NCBI RefSeq assembly: GCF_002115755.1
Contig: NZ_JFKA01000002.1
Span: 496,001 to 560,000 of the forward strand
Source: Thalassospira mesophila
GTDB lineage: Bacteria; Pseudomonadota; Alphaproteobacteria; Rhodospirillales; Thalassospiraceae
Reading direction: 5' to 3'
Length of the DNA stretch: 64,000 nucleotides
This document shows positions 1 through 8,322 of the stretch, piece after piece; the stretch's first letter is position 1, and every line of letters starts with the position of its first letter. A program made the position numbers and the translations under genes. The notes under the pieces are model-generated. The model saw only the letters and a program-made list of their open reading frames with translations, did not search any database and was not told where the DNA came from.

Positions 1-1331
1 TTGGCGATCGTTGCAAGGTTGTGCGCCGCGACGGCGAAGCCGTGATTTGCGAAGTTGTCGGTTTTCGCAGTGAACGTGCCCTGTTAATGCCGTTTGGCGC
101 GCTTGACGGCATTGGTATTGGTTGCGAGGTGGAACTGGCCGATACCCAACCGCAAATTTACCCTGCCGATGGCTGGCTGGGCCGCGTGATCAATGCCTTT
201 GGTGACCCGGTGGATGGCAAAGGGCCGCTGCCACAGGGCAACACACCTTATGCGATTCGCCGCACCCCGCCCTCGGCCCATACCCGGCAGCGCGTGTCGG
301 GCAAGCTGGATTTGGGCGTGCGCGCCATGAACACCTTTTTAACCTGCTGCCGGGGCCAGCGCATGGGTATTTTCGCCGGTTCCGGTGTGGGTAAATCCAG
401 TATGCTGTCGATGATGACGCGCCACACCACATCGGATGTGTCGGTGGTGGGGCTGATTGGCGAACGTGGCCGCGAAGCCCGCGAATTTATCGAGGATGAT
501 CTGGGCGAGGAAGGCCTGAGCCGGTCGGTTGTGGTTGTGGCCACATCGGACGAGCCACCTTTGATGCGCCGCCAGGCCGCCTATATGACAATGGCGGTGT
601 CGGAATTTTTCCGTGATCGCGGGCGCGATGTGTTGTGCATGATGGATTCCGTCACCCGCTTTGCCATGGCCCAGCGTGAAATCAGCCTGTCGGTCGGTGA
701 ACCCCCGGCCTCCAAGGGCTATACGCCAACCGTGTTTGCCGAACTGCCCCGTTTGCTGGAGCGCGCCGGGCCGGGCGGGCCGGGGCAAGGCTCCATCACC
801 GGGCTGTTTACCGTGCTGGTCGATGGCGATGATCATAACGAACCGATTTCCGACGCCGTGCGCGGTATTTTGGATGGTCACGTCGTGCTGGACCGCGCAA
901 TTGCCGAACAGGGACGTTACCCGGCAATTAATATTTTGCGCAGCGTCTCGCGGACCATGCCGGGATGTAACAACGACTATGAAAATCAGATTGTGCGCCG
1001 TGCCCGGCAATTGCTGGCAACCTATAACGACATGGCCGAATTGATCCGGCTGGGCGCCTATCGCCGGGGGACGGATACCAAGGTCGATGAAGCGATCCAT
1101 TATTTTCCCCTGATCGAGGAATTTTTAAGCCAGCGTAAAAATGAATGCACGCGCCTGGCCGAAGGCTATGCCGATTTGGCCCGCAGGCTTGATATGGCCC
1201 CGGTCGAAGATGGTAATGCCCAGGTGGCCGGAAACGCAGGCCACGCGGCACGCCCCGGCGGCGCGGTTAACAGCCAGTCGCGACAGGCCCCGACCGATTT
1301 GAACGCCGCCAAGCGGGCTTTAGGCGGGTGA
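1..1331 (+). CDS. fliI: Flagellar export ATPase FliI (5' end cut by window)
   Basis: This is the ATPase that powers flagellar protein export at the base of the basal body. The frame is open from base 3 ([12 protein letters not shown]), upstream of the first start-like GTG at 21, so the N-terminal few dozen residues lie outside the window. The sequence shows an F1-type beta fold with Walker A (GSGVGKSS), a Walker B region ending [14 protein letters not shown], and the family segments [25 protein letters not shown] and [21 protein letters not shown] in order (given here in parts of the same stretch, about residues 228-276). The last 40 residues are a low-complexity tail rich in A, G and N. fliJ follows 93 bases later on the same strand, as is usual. 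Confidence 0.97.
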   Translation, partial: GDRCKVVRRDGEAVICEVVGFRSERALLMPFGALDGIGIGCEVELADTQPQIYPADGWLGRVINAFGDPVDGKGPLPQGNTPYAIRRTPPSAHTRQRVSGKLDLGVRAMNTFLTCCRGQRMGIFAGSGVGKSSMLSMMTRHTTSDVSVVGLIGERGREAREFIEDDLGEEGLSRSVVVVATSDEPPLMRRQAAYMTMAVSEFFRDRGRDVLCMMDSVTRFAMAQREISLSVGEPPASKGYTPTVFAELPRLLERAGPGGPGQGSITGLFTVLVDGDDHNEPISDAVRGILDGHVVLDRAIAEQGRYPAINILRSVSRTMPGCNNDYENQIVRRARQLLATYNDMAELIRLGAYRRGTDTKVDEAIHYFPLIEEFLSQRKNECTRLAEGYADLARRLDMAPVEDGNAQVAGNAGHAARPGGAVNSQSRQAPTDLNAAKRALGG

Positions 1332-1424
1332 TAAACGGCTGATCGAATATATAGCGTGGGGCGGCTAAAGCGCGCCCGCTGCCCGTAATGGCAATGTTGA
1401 CATCACAGAAAAGAAAGGCCGCCC

Positions 1425-1853
1425 ATGGCCAAGGATTTTAAAACCCTTGTGCGGATTCGCAAGTGGACGCTCGATGAAAAACAGCGTGAACTGGGCGATT
1501 TGTTGCGCGTGCTCGAACAGTTGATTGAGCAACGCGACGAACTGGGCCGTGCCTTGAAGGCGGAACAGAAAGTAGCGTCGGAAAACCCGCAAACGGCCGG
1601 GTTCGCCTATGGCAACTTTGCCAATGCTGTGATTGCCGAACGCACCGCCCTGAACGAACAGATTGCCGCACAGGAAGCCAAAATTGATGCCTTTCGCGAT
1701 GTGGTCGCGCAGGCGTTTAAAGATATGAAAACCGCCGAAATTACCGAACGAAACCGTGTTGCCGCCGTGCGCGCCGAGGAAGACCGCAAGGAACAGGAAA
1801 CCCTTGATGAAATCGGCGCCCGTGCCGCTACCCGTAAAGATGGCCTGATTTAA
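1425..1853 (+). CDS. fliJ: Flagellar export protein FliJ
   Basis: A 142-residue protein, almost wholly charged and helical, with heptad-like spacing that predicts an antiparallel coiled coil. This is the FliJ signature. FliJ sits in the centre of the FliI hexamer and helps couple ATP use to the FlhA export gate. The start is supported by an AAGAAAGG-type ribosome site just upstream. It follows fliI directly, which supports the assignment more than its low sequence conservation does. The next gene is convergent and unrelated to flagella. Confidence 0.9.
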   Translation: MAKDFKTLVRIRKWTLDEKQRELGDLLRVLEQLIEQRDELGRALKAEQKVASENPQTAGFAYGNFANAVIAERTALNEQIAAQEAKIDAFRDVVAQAFKDMKTAEITERNRVAAVRAEEDRKEQETLDEIGARAATRKDGLI

Positions 1854-1932
1854 GCAGGGTTCGGCCTTGATCACGTTCCATCGTTCCGTTCCGTCTCGTC
1901 CCGGTCCGTCCCTTCGCGTTAACGGGCGGGGT

Positions 1933-2424
1933 TTATGTGGTTTCCTGTGCCACGCTATGGCCGTGTGGAATGCCGGTGATGTGGCATAACTGCGCCGGGG
2001 TTAAACAAAAAACGCTGCGGGGCGTGCCTGCCGCCAGCCAGATTTGCGGTTTGTGCAGCAATTTTTCATCAATCAAGGTGTGTACGGGGGTGGCATGGCC
2101 AAAAGGCGGTACGCCGCCAATGGCATAGCCGGTATGGGCGCGGACCTGTTTTGCATCAGCCTTGCCAATCGGTTCGCCAATGATGGCTTCAACCTTTTTT
2201 TCGCAAACCCGGTTTTCCCCATTCATAATAATCAAAACCGGGCTTTGGCTGTTTTGGCCCCAAAACACCAGCGACTTGCCAATATCGCTGATGTCACAGC
2301 CAATGGCGGCTGCGGCGTCGGCGGCGGATCGGGTGCCTTCAGGAAATTCCAGCACGTTAATATTGCCCTGGCCTGCCGCATTAAATGCCGCGGCAAGCAT
2401 GGCGGGCGGGGTAATTTTTTTCAT
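1933..2424 (-). CDS. YbaK/ProX-type aminoacyl-tRNA deacylase
   Basis: A 163-residue protein of the YbaK / prolyl-tRNA synthetase INS-like family, which hydrolyses mischarged aminoacyl-tRNA in trans. The family lysine-containing segment (IGKSLVFWG, about residues 47-55) and the glycine loop YAIGGVPPFGH (about 100-110) are present. Length is typical. Its ATG overlaps the terC stop codon by ATGA, so the two are probably translationally coupled. Which misacylated tRNA it edits cannot be told from sequence alone. Confidence 0.88.
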   Translation of the reverse strand: MKKITPPAMLAAAFNAAGQGNINVLEFPEGTRSAADAAAAIGCDISDIGKSLVFWGQNSQSPVLIIMNGENRVCEKKVEAIIGEPIGKADAKQVRAHTGYAIGGVPPFGHATPVHTLIDEKLLHKPQIWLAAGTPRSVFCLTPAQLCHITGIPHGHSVAQETT

Positions 2425-3155
2425 GACGGTGCCGATGTTTGTTTGGCGTTATTTTTGCGTTTGCGATTAAGCAGGTTCAGGGTTTCAACACCCAGACTAA
2501 ACGCCATGGCAAAATAGATATAGCCTTTGGGGACATGAATTTGCACACCGTCGAGCAACAGCACAAACCCCACCAATATCAGAAACGACAGCGCCAGCAT
2601 TTTGATCGACGGGTGTTTGTCGACAAAATCGCCAATCATGCGCGCGGCCATTAACATCACACCGACCGATATGACAACGGCCAGCATCATCACGGTGAGA
2701 TGGTCCACAAGGCCGACAGCGGTAATCACGGAATCCAGCGAGAAGATAATATCAAGCAGCATAATCTGCACGATGGTGCCAACAAACCCGGCAATGGCCT
2801 TTGCTTCATGTTCACCCGGCTCATCAATGGTGTGGTGAATTTCCATGGATGCCTTGGCAATAAGAAACAGCCCGCCGACAATCAGGATCATGTCGCGCCC
2901 GCTAATGCCACGGTCAAATATTTCAAATAATGGCGTGGTCAGTTCCATCACCCATGCCATGCAGGCCAGCAGCAACAGGCGCATCAGCATGGCGCCCAGC
3001 AGGCCCGCACGCCGGGCGGATTTTTGCTGTTTTTGCGGTAATTTGGAGACAATGACGGATAGAAAAACGATATTGTCGATGCCCAGCACAATCTCAAGGG
3101 CGGTTAGCGTTGCAAGACCTACCCACATATGGGGGTCGGCGATCCAGTCAAACAT
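2421..3155 (-). CDS. TerC family integral membrane protein
   Basis: About 244 residues with seven or more hydrophobic helices. Two conserved acidic membrane motifs are visible: ALEIVLGIDNIVFLSV near the N terminus and IIFSLDSVITAVG in the middle. These define the TerC family, linked to tellurite resistance or metal (for example manganese) efflux. Longer starts exist upstream. I chose the ATG at 3155 because GGA lies seven bases before it and MFDWIADP is the usual family start. The ATG at 3167 has no usable ribosome site. The stop overlaps the next gene. The actual substrate is unknown. Confidence 0.88.
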   Translation of the reverse strand: MFDWIADPHMWVGLATLTALEIVLGIDNIVFLSVIVSKLPQKQQKSARRAGLLGAMLMRLLLLACMAWVMELTTPLFEIFDRGISGRDMILIVGGLFLIAKASMEIHHTIDEPGEHEAKAIAGFVGTIVQIMLLDIIFSLDSVITAVGLVDHLTVMMLAVVISVGVMLMAARMIGDFVDKHPSIKMLALSFLILVGFVLLLDGVQIHVPKGYIYFAMAFSLGVETLNLLNRKRKNNAKQTSAPS

Positions 3156-3380
3156 TGGTGTTTCCATTTCCGTGTTGTGGCCTTGCGGCATCGTCGCATC
3201 AAGATGTGTTTGGCGCAGACTTAACGCAAGCGTGAATTGATTTCGCAGGCCATAGGCCCGACAACAATTCATTGCAGGTTGATAACGGCGGCAAAAATTG
3301 ATTGTTCCGTTGCGCCTTGGCACAACACAGACAATGGACATGCGCGCCGATTGCGTAAATTCCGGGGGAAGGAAAAACAT

Positions 3381-4616
3381 ATGCCCAGATTAACAGCCCG
3401 TTTAATGGCGGCGGCAATTTTCGGGGCAAGCCTGATGGGCTTTTCGTCCCTTGCCAGTGCCGACCCGGCCCCCGATATGCAAAACTGGGACGCGGTTTTA
3501 AAACAGGCCAAAGGCCAGACCGTGTATTGGTACGCCTGGGGTGGAGAACCCCGCATTAACGATTACATCGCCTGGGCGGGTAATCAGATGCAGGAAAAAT
3601 ACGGCGTTACCGTCAAACAGGTAAAACTTGCCGATACCGCCGATGCGGTATCAAAGGTGGTTTCCGAAAAGGCCGCTGGTGTTGCCGATGGCGGTGCCGT
3701 TGATATGATCTGGATTAACGGCGAAAATTTTGCCGCGATGAAACGCAATGGTTTGCTGTTTGGCCCGTGGGTGGAACAAACCCCGCATTTCAAATATGTC
3801 GATGTCATTGGCAAGCCGACCACGATTAACGATTTTACCGTGCCGACTGCCGGGCTGGAAGCGCCGTGGGGCATGGCGCAGCTTAGCTTTTTTGATGATA
3901 CATCACGGGTGAAAACCCCGCCGCGCAGCGCGCAGGCATTGCTGGCATGGTTGCAAACCCATCCCGGCCGGTTCACCTATCCGCAGCCGCCGGACTATAT
4001 GGGATCCTCGTTTTTAAAGCAGGTTCTAACCGAAGTTGTCGATGATCCGGCGGTTTTGCAAAAACCCGCCGGTGACGCCGACGCACAAAAGGTTTTGGCA
4101 CCGCTTTGGACATATCTCGCAAAAATGCAGCCGCTTTTGTGGCGCGACGGCAACGCATATCCGGCCAATGGGGCGGCCTTGCGTGCCATGATGGCCGATA
4201 ATGAAATTGATATCGGCTTTTCGTTTAGTGCCGCCGAAGTTTCAGCCGCGATTGCCAATTTTGAGCTGCCCGATAGTGTGCGCAGCTTTGTGTTTGATGG
4301 CGGCACTCTTGGCAATACCAGTTTTGTCGCCATTCCGTTTAATGCCTCGGCCAAGGCCGGGGCGGTGGTGCTGGCCGATTTTTTGATGTCGCCACAGGCC
4401 CAGTTGCGCAAGCAGGACCCGAAAATCTGGGGCAGCTTTACGGTGCTGGACATGGATAAAATTCCGCCCGCAGACCGCGAAAAATTTGATGCGCTCGATT
4501 TGGGCGTCGCCACCTTGTCACCGGCTGATATGGGCAAGGTTTTGCCCGAACCCCATCCAAGCTGGATGGAACTGGTCGAAAGGGAATGGCAAAAACGCTA
4601 TGGCGTCGCCCCATGA
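3381..4616 (+). CDS. ynjB: ABC transporter substrate-binding protein, YnjB-like
   Basis: A periplasmic solute-binding protein of 411 residues. The first 28 residues are a clear signal peptide ending ASA-DP. The mature start, with QTVYWYAWGGEPRINDYIAW and GVTVKQVKLADTADAV, resembles the YnjB group (COG4134). The start at 3381 has a strong GGGGGAAGGA site; the longer upstream frame lacks one. It is followed by a fused permease and an ATPase, which complete a transporter of YnjBCD type. The ligand of this group is not firmly known, and nothing here decides it. Confidence 0.82.
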   Translation: MPRLTARLMAAAIFGASLMGFSSLASADPAPDMQNWDAVLKQAKGQTVYWYAWGGEPRINDYIAWAGNQMQEKYGVTVKQVKLADTADAVSKVVSEKAAGVADGGAVDMIWINGENFAAMKRNGLLFGPWVEQTPHFKYVDVIGKPTTINDFTVPTAGLEAPWGMAQLSFFDDTSRVKTPPRSAQALLAWLQTHPGRFTYPQPPDYMGSSFLKQVLTEVVDDPAVLQKPAGDADAQKVLAPLWTYLAKMQPLLWRDGNAYPANGAALRAMMADNEIDIGFSFSAAEVSAAIANFELPDSVRSFVFDGGTLGNTSFVAIPFNASAKAGAVVLADFLMSPQAQLRKQDPKIWGSFTVLDMDKIPPADREKFDALDLGVATLSPADMGKVLPEPHPSWMELVEREWQKRYGVAP

Positions 4617-4695
4617 TTTTGGCCAAATCCCGTTTCAGGGCCGTGCAAATTTTTCAACCTGACCGCGCCAGCAACGCCGCCATGACGGGGGATAC

Positions 4696-6390
4696 GTGCC
4701 CAAGCTGCTAAAATATGCGCCGGGTTTAACCGTGGTTTTAATGGTCGGGCCGTTACTGGCGGGGCTGTTGGGCACGGTTTTACCGGCTTTTGGCTATTTG
4801 CCAGCGCTGGGTGGGGGGCAGGCATCGCTGGCGGCGTGGCGTGCGTTATTCGCCCAACCGGGTTTGCTGATTTCAGTGCGGCTTTCGGCAACGACCGGCT
4901 TGTTGGCAACCGCAATATCCTTTGGTGTGGTCATGCTTTTTTGTGCGGCATGGCAGGGCACACGCGCCTTTGACCTGATGCAACGCGTGCTGGCACCGAT
5001 TTTGTCGGTGCCCCATGCGGCAGCGGCGTTTGGCATTGCCTTTTTAATTGCCCCGTCGGGCTGGATTGTGCGGGTTTTTGCGGCCCTTGGCGGTTGGGAC
5101 CGCCCGGCTGATATTGTGACTGTGCAGGATGGCTGGGGTTTGGCACTTGTCGCCGGGTTGGTGGCCAAGGAAGTGCCGTTTTTGTTTTTAATGACATTGG
5201 GTGCCCTGCCACAGGCCGACGGCGAACGCACCCGTCATGTTGCGTTAACCTTGGGGTATGGCCGGGTGGCAGGCTGGTTTAAAACCGTGTTGCCGCGTAT
5301 TTACCCGCAAATCAAATTGCCGGTTTTTGCGGTTTTGGCCTATTCGGCATCGGTGGTGGATGTGGCAATGATATTGGCCCCCACCACTCCGGCCCCGTTG
5401 GCGGTGCGTATTTTACACTGGCTGTCCGACCCGGATTTATCGATGCGGTTTATGGCATCGGCGGCGGCACTGGTGCAATTGGGCGTGGTCGTGGGCCTGA
5501 TTGCCCTTTGGTGGGGTTTTGAAAAACTGGTTGCCCGCTTTGGGCGCGGTTGGGCCGAAGCCGGGGGGCGGTATCGTTGCGAAGGAAGTGTGCGCGCGCT
5601 TGGCGCGGTGGCCGCCCTGATCGCGGCGGGCATGGTGCTGTTGGGCATTGCCGGGTTGGCAGTCTGGAGCATCGCCGGGTTCTGGCGCTTCCCCGATATG
5701 TTGCCGGGGCAATGGAGTGTAAAATTATGGCTGCGTGAATTACCGGCCCTGGGCGATGATGTGATCAATACCGTTGTGATTGGCGGGGCGGCGGTGGTGC
5801 TGGCGATTATATTGGTGGTGGCGTGTCTGGAGCGTGAACAGCGAAACGCCGCCACATCCCGACCGGGCCGCGGGGCCTTGTGGCTGATTTACGTGCCGTT
5901 GCTGATGCCGCAAATCAGTTTCATGTTTGGTTTGCAGGTGTTCTTCACTTTTTTGGGGCTGGAACGCACACTGGTTTCGGTGGTGCTGGCGCATCTGGTT
6001 TTTGTACTGCCCTATGTGTTTTTATCGCTGGCCGACCCGTTTCGCGCCCTTGATCCGCGCTATCGCCAAACGGCCTTGTGTTTGGGGGCATCGCCCGACC
6101 GGGTGTTCTGGCGGGTGATTTTGCCGTTATTAACCCGGCCTGTTTTGGCCGCCATCGCCGTTGGCTTTGCTGTTAGTGTCGGGCAATATTTACCCACCTT
6201 GCTGATTGGTGCCGGGCGCTTTGCCACCCTCACCACCGATGCGGTGGCACTGGCGGCGGGCAATGATCGGCGCATGATCGGCATTTATGGTGTTTTGCAA
6301 ACCGTTTTGCCCTTTGTCGGCTTTGGCATTGCCATGCTTGTTCCCGCAATTCTGTTTTGCCGCCGTCGTGGCATGCGACGTGACATATAA
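4696..6390 (+). CDS. ynjC: ABC transporter permease, fused double domain (YnjC-like)
   Basis: A 564-residue inner-membrane protein made of two permease halves, each with about six helices. Each half ends in an EAA-type loop that contacts the ATPase: HVALTLGYGRVAGWFKTVLP (about residues 178-197) and QTALCLGASPDRVFWRVILP (about 457-476). One polypeptide therefore gives the whole channel, as in YnjC and ferric-iron FbpB permeases. It starts at GTG with GGGGGA six bases upstream. It lies 79 bases after the binding protein and 20 before the ATPase. Confidence 0.85.
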   Translation: MPKLLKYAPGLTVVLMVGPLLAGLLGTVLPAFGYLPALGGGQASLAAWRALFAQPGLLISVRLSATTGLLATAISFGVVMLFCAAWQGTRAFDLMQRVLAPILSVPHAAAAFGIAFLIAPSGWIVRVFAALGGWDRPADIVTVQDGWGLALVAGLVAKEVPFLFLMTLGALPQADGERTRHVALTLGYGRVAGWFKTVLPRIYPQIKLPVFAVLAYSASVVDVAMILAPTTPAPLAVRILHWLSDPDLSMRFMASAAALVQLGVVVGLIALWWGFEKLVARFGRGWAEAGGRYRCEGSVRALGAVAALIAAGMVLLGIAGLAVWSIAGFWRFPDMLPGQWSVKLWLRELPALGDDVINTVVIGGAAVVLAIILVVACLEREQRNAATSRPGRGALWLIYVPLLMPQISFMFGLQVFFTFLGLERTLVSVVLAHLVFVLPYVFLSLADPFRALDPRYRQTALCLGASPDRVFWRVILPLLTRPVLAAIAVGFAVSVGQYLPTLLIGAGRFATLTTDAVALAAGNDRRMIGIYGVLQTVLPFVGFGIAMLVPAILFCRRRGMRRDI

Positions 6391-6410
6391 AAAAACGAGA
6401 TATATCCGAT

Positions 6411-7100
6411 ATGGCCACATCACCCCGACCGCCGCAAAATACCGGCCTGAAACTTGACCATGTGCGCATTTCGGTAAATGGTGCGCAATTATGCGATGTT
6501 GATCTGACGGTTGGGGCGGGCGAAATTGTCACCCTGATGGGGCCAAGCGGGGTGGGGAAATCATCCTTGCTGGCTTATATTTGTGGCACATTGGCGCACG
6601 GGTTTGACGTGGCCGGAGGCGTGTTTTTAAACGGCACCCGGATTGATAATTTGCCGCCGCAAGACTGCCATGTTGGCATATTGTTTCAGGATGATTTGCT
6701 GTTTCCGCATTTGTCGGTGGGCGGCAATCTGGCCTTTGCCTTGCCCGCCAAAATCAGGGGCCGGGCACGGCGGCTTGCTGCCGTGGAACAGGCTCTGATC
6801 ACGGCGGATATGGCAGGCTTTGCAACGCGCGATCCGGCAACATTGTCGGGCGGGCAGCGCGCCCGGGTGGCGGTGATGCGGGTTTTGCTGTCGCAACCCT
6901 CTGCCTTGTTGCTTGACGAGCCGTTTTCCAAACTCGATGCCACCCTGCGCGATCAGTTCCGTCGTTTTGTGTTTGATCAGGCCCGGCAAAAGGCATTGCC
7001 AACCCTGATGGTAACCCACGACCCCGACGACGCCAGCGCCACGGGTGGGCCGATATTAGCGATGACACCGCAAAATCATCGGACCGTCGGGGGCGGATGA
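6411..7100 (+). CDS. ynjD: ABC transporter ATP-binding protein (YnjD-like)
   Basis: A 229-residue ATPase subunit. It contains Walker A (GPSGVGKSS, about residues 45-53), the Q-loop region (GILFQDD), the signature LSGGQRARVAVMR, Walker B (LLLDEPFSKLD) and the switch histidine (VTHD). It completes the three-gene transporter beginning at 3381. Its length and its pairing with a fused permease favour YnjD over other importer ATPases. Confidence 0.87.
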   Translation: MATSPRPPQNTGLKLDHVRISVNGAQLCDVDLTVGAGEIVTLMGPSGVGKSSLLAYICGTLAHGFDVAGGVFLNGTRIDNLPPQDCHVGILFQDDLLFPHLSVGGNLAFALPAKIRGRARRLAAVEQALITADMAGFATRDPATLSGGQRARVAVMRVLLSQPSALLLDEPFSKLDATLRDQFRRFVFDQARQKALPTLMVTHDPDDASATGGPILAMTPQNHRTVGGG

Positions 7101-7273
7101 AACCGGGAAAACTGACATCTATCTAAAAATCACCATAGCGACTTGATGCTGTTACCCTGAATTTACGGCGTTGAAAATTCGGCCCGGTGCGGGGTTTTTC
7201 CGCTGGTCAGCTGTTGCAAAGCGGTATAGATCGGCGGCAGTGCCAACAGGGTGCTTTTTGGAGTCTTGGCGAA

Positions 7274-7828
7274 ATGTTTCCTGACGAAATGTCTTTGATT
7301 GTGCCAGACGCGCTTGATATTGCGACCTGCGACCGGCTTATCGCCAATTTCAATGACCGCCTTGATGAAGGTGGTCTGGTGCAGGGGCAGGCCGCCAGCC
7401 ACATTCGCCGCAGCCAGATCGGCTGGTTTAATGAAGAACAGGAACCCGTTGTCATGCGCCAGATCGTTGATCTGGTCGCCACCGCCAACCGCACCTGTTT
7501 TGATTTTGGCCTGACCGATTTTGCCGAAAACGCCCAGATCGCCCGTTATGAAGGCGATCAGCGCGGGCATTATGACTGGCACAGCGACATTGGTGCATCG
7601 GACGTTGCGCGCCGCCGCAAGCTGACAATGGTGATCCAGCTGTCAGATCCGACCGATTATGACGGTGGATTGTTGCAGATGAACCCGGCGGGGCACATTG
7701 TGGATGCCCCGATGGCACGCGGCACCGCCATTTTATTTCCCAGCTTTGTTTTGCACCGGGTGGCCCCCACCATTGCCGGAACCCGGTTTTCGCTGACTTG
7801 CTGGGTGCACGGGCAGCCGTTTCGATAA
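7274..7828 (+). CDS. 2-oxoglutarate / Fe(II)-dependent dioxygenase (PKHD-type)
   Basis: A 184-residue cytoplasmic oxygenase of the prolyl-4-hydroxylase-like double-stranded beta-helix fold. The iron ligands are H103 and D105 in HYDWHSDIG and H161 in LHRVAPTIAG. R171, ten residues later, should bind 2-oxoglutarate. GGLLQM before the second histidine is also typical. I chose the ATG at 7274, with GGAG 11 bases upstream; the frame is open further but has no better start. Its substrate is unknown. It ends four bases from the convergent neighbour. Confidence 0.85.
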   Translation: MFPDEMSLIVPDALDIATCDRLIANFNDRLDEGGLVQGQAASHIRRSQIGWFNEEQEPVVMRQIVDLVATANRTCFDFGLTDFAENAQIARYEGDQRGHYDWHSDIGASDVARRRKLTMVIQLSDPTDYDGGLLQMNPAGHIVDAPMARGTAILFPSFVLHRVAPTIAGTRFSLTCWVHGQPFR

Positions 7829-7832
7829 TGGA

Positions 7833-8234
7833 TCAGTAGCGTTCCAGACGTTCCAGCAGGCGGGCATTGTGCCAGCGCGGCTGGCGGTCTTCCATTGTGG
7901 CTTCGTGATGTTGCACGCTGGCGTTATCGGCGGTGTGTTTGTTCAGCCGCATATTGATCCAGCGCGGGATCAGTTCGTTATTGAAATCTTCCATCAGCAG
8001 GACGGCGGCCTGTTCAAGATTGTCAAAAACTATGGTTTCGATTTCCTGAAAATATGTCGCCAGACATGCAGGTTTTAAAATCAGCCGGTCAGGGATGTAA
8101 CGCAGGGTCAGGCGGGCGGGAAAAACATTTTGGGCACCGCCAAGTTCGCTTTGCAGGGTCACGACATAATCAAACTGAATACCGGGATTGGTTTCGGTTT
8201 CCAGCAGATTGCGTCGTTCAAAAATTTCCAGCAT
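7833..8234 (-). CDS. QueF-like T-fold protein without visible catalytic residues
   Basis: A 133-residue protein I do not recognise by name. Residues about 44-97 (RYIPDRLILKPACLATYFQE through ELIPRWINMRL) resemble the end of QueF, the NADPH-dependent 7-cyano-7-deazaguanine reductase: the IPD-K-ELKS-L segment, a short helical stretch ending in a -LIDDLV-like run, and the PRWM strand. The QueF catalytic stretch with its cysteine and aspartate (CPxTGQPD) is replaced by SELGGAQNVFP. If the resemblance is real, this is a non-catalytic T-fold relative. It is convergent with the dioxygenase and probably monocistronic. Confidence 0.5.
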   Translation of the reverse strand: MLEIFERRNLLETETNPGIQFDYVVTLQSELGGAQNVFPARLTLRYIPDRLILKPACLATYFQEIETIVFDNLEQAAVLLMEDFNNELIPRWINMRLNKHTADNASVQHHEATMEDRQPRWHNARLLERLERY

Positions 8235-8322
8235 GTGCCTGTTCCTGATCCGGAGGTTATTGCTTTAGCATAGTCATCAATCGCAAACCGGACCAGTCCC
8301 CGATTGATAAAGGCGGGTGGAA

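Noticed and set aside
339-1100. Long reverse frame across fliI (253 residues)
   Set aside because: A shadow of fliI in a GC-rich frame, with no ribosome site or family likeness.
3155-3380. Thiamine-type riboswitch between terC and the YnjB-like gene
   Set aside because: No conserved TPP-box segments could be found in the interval.
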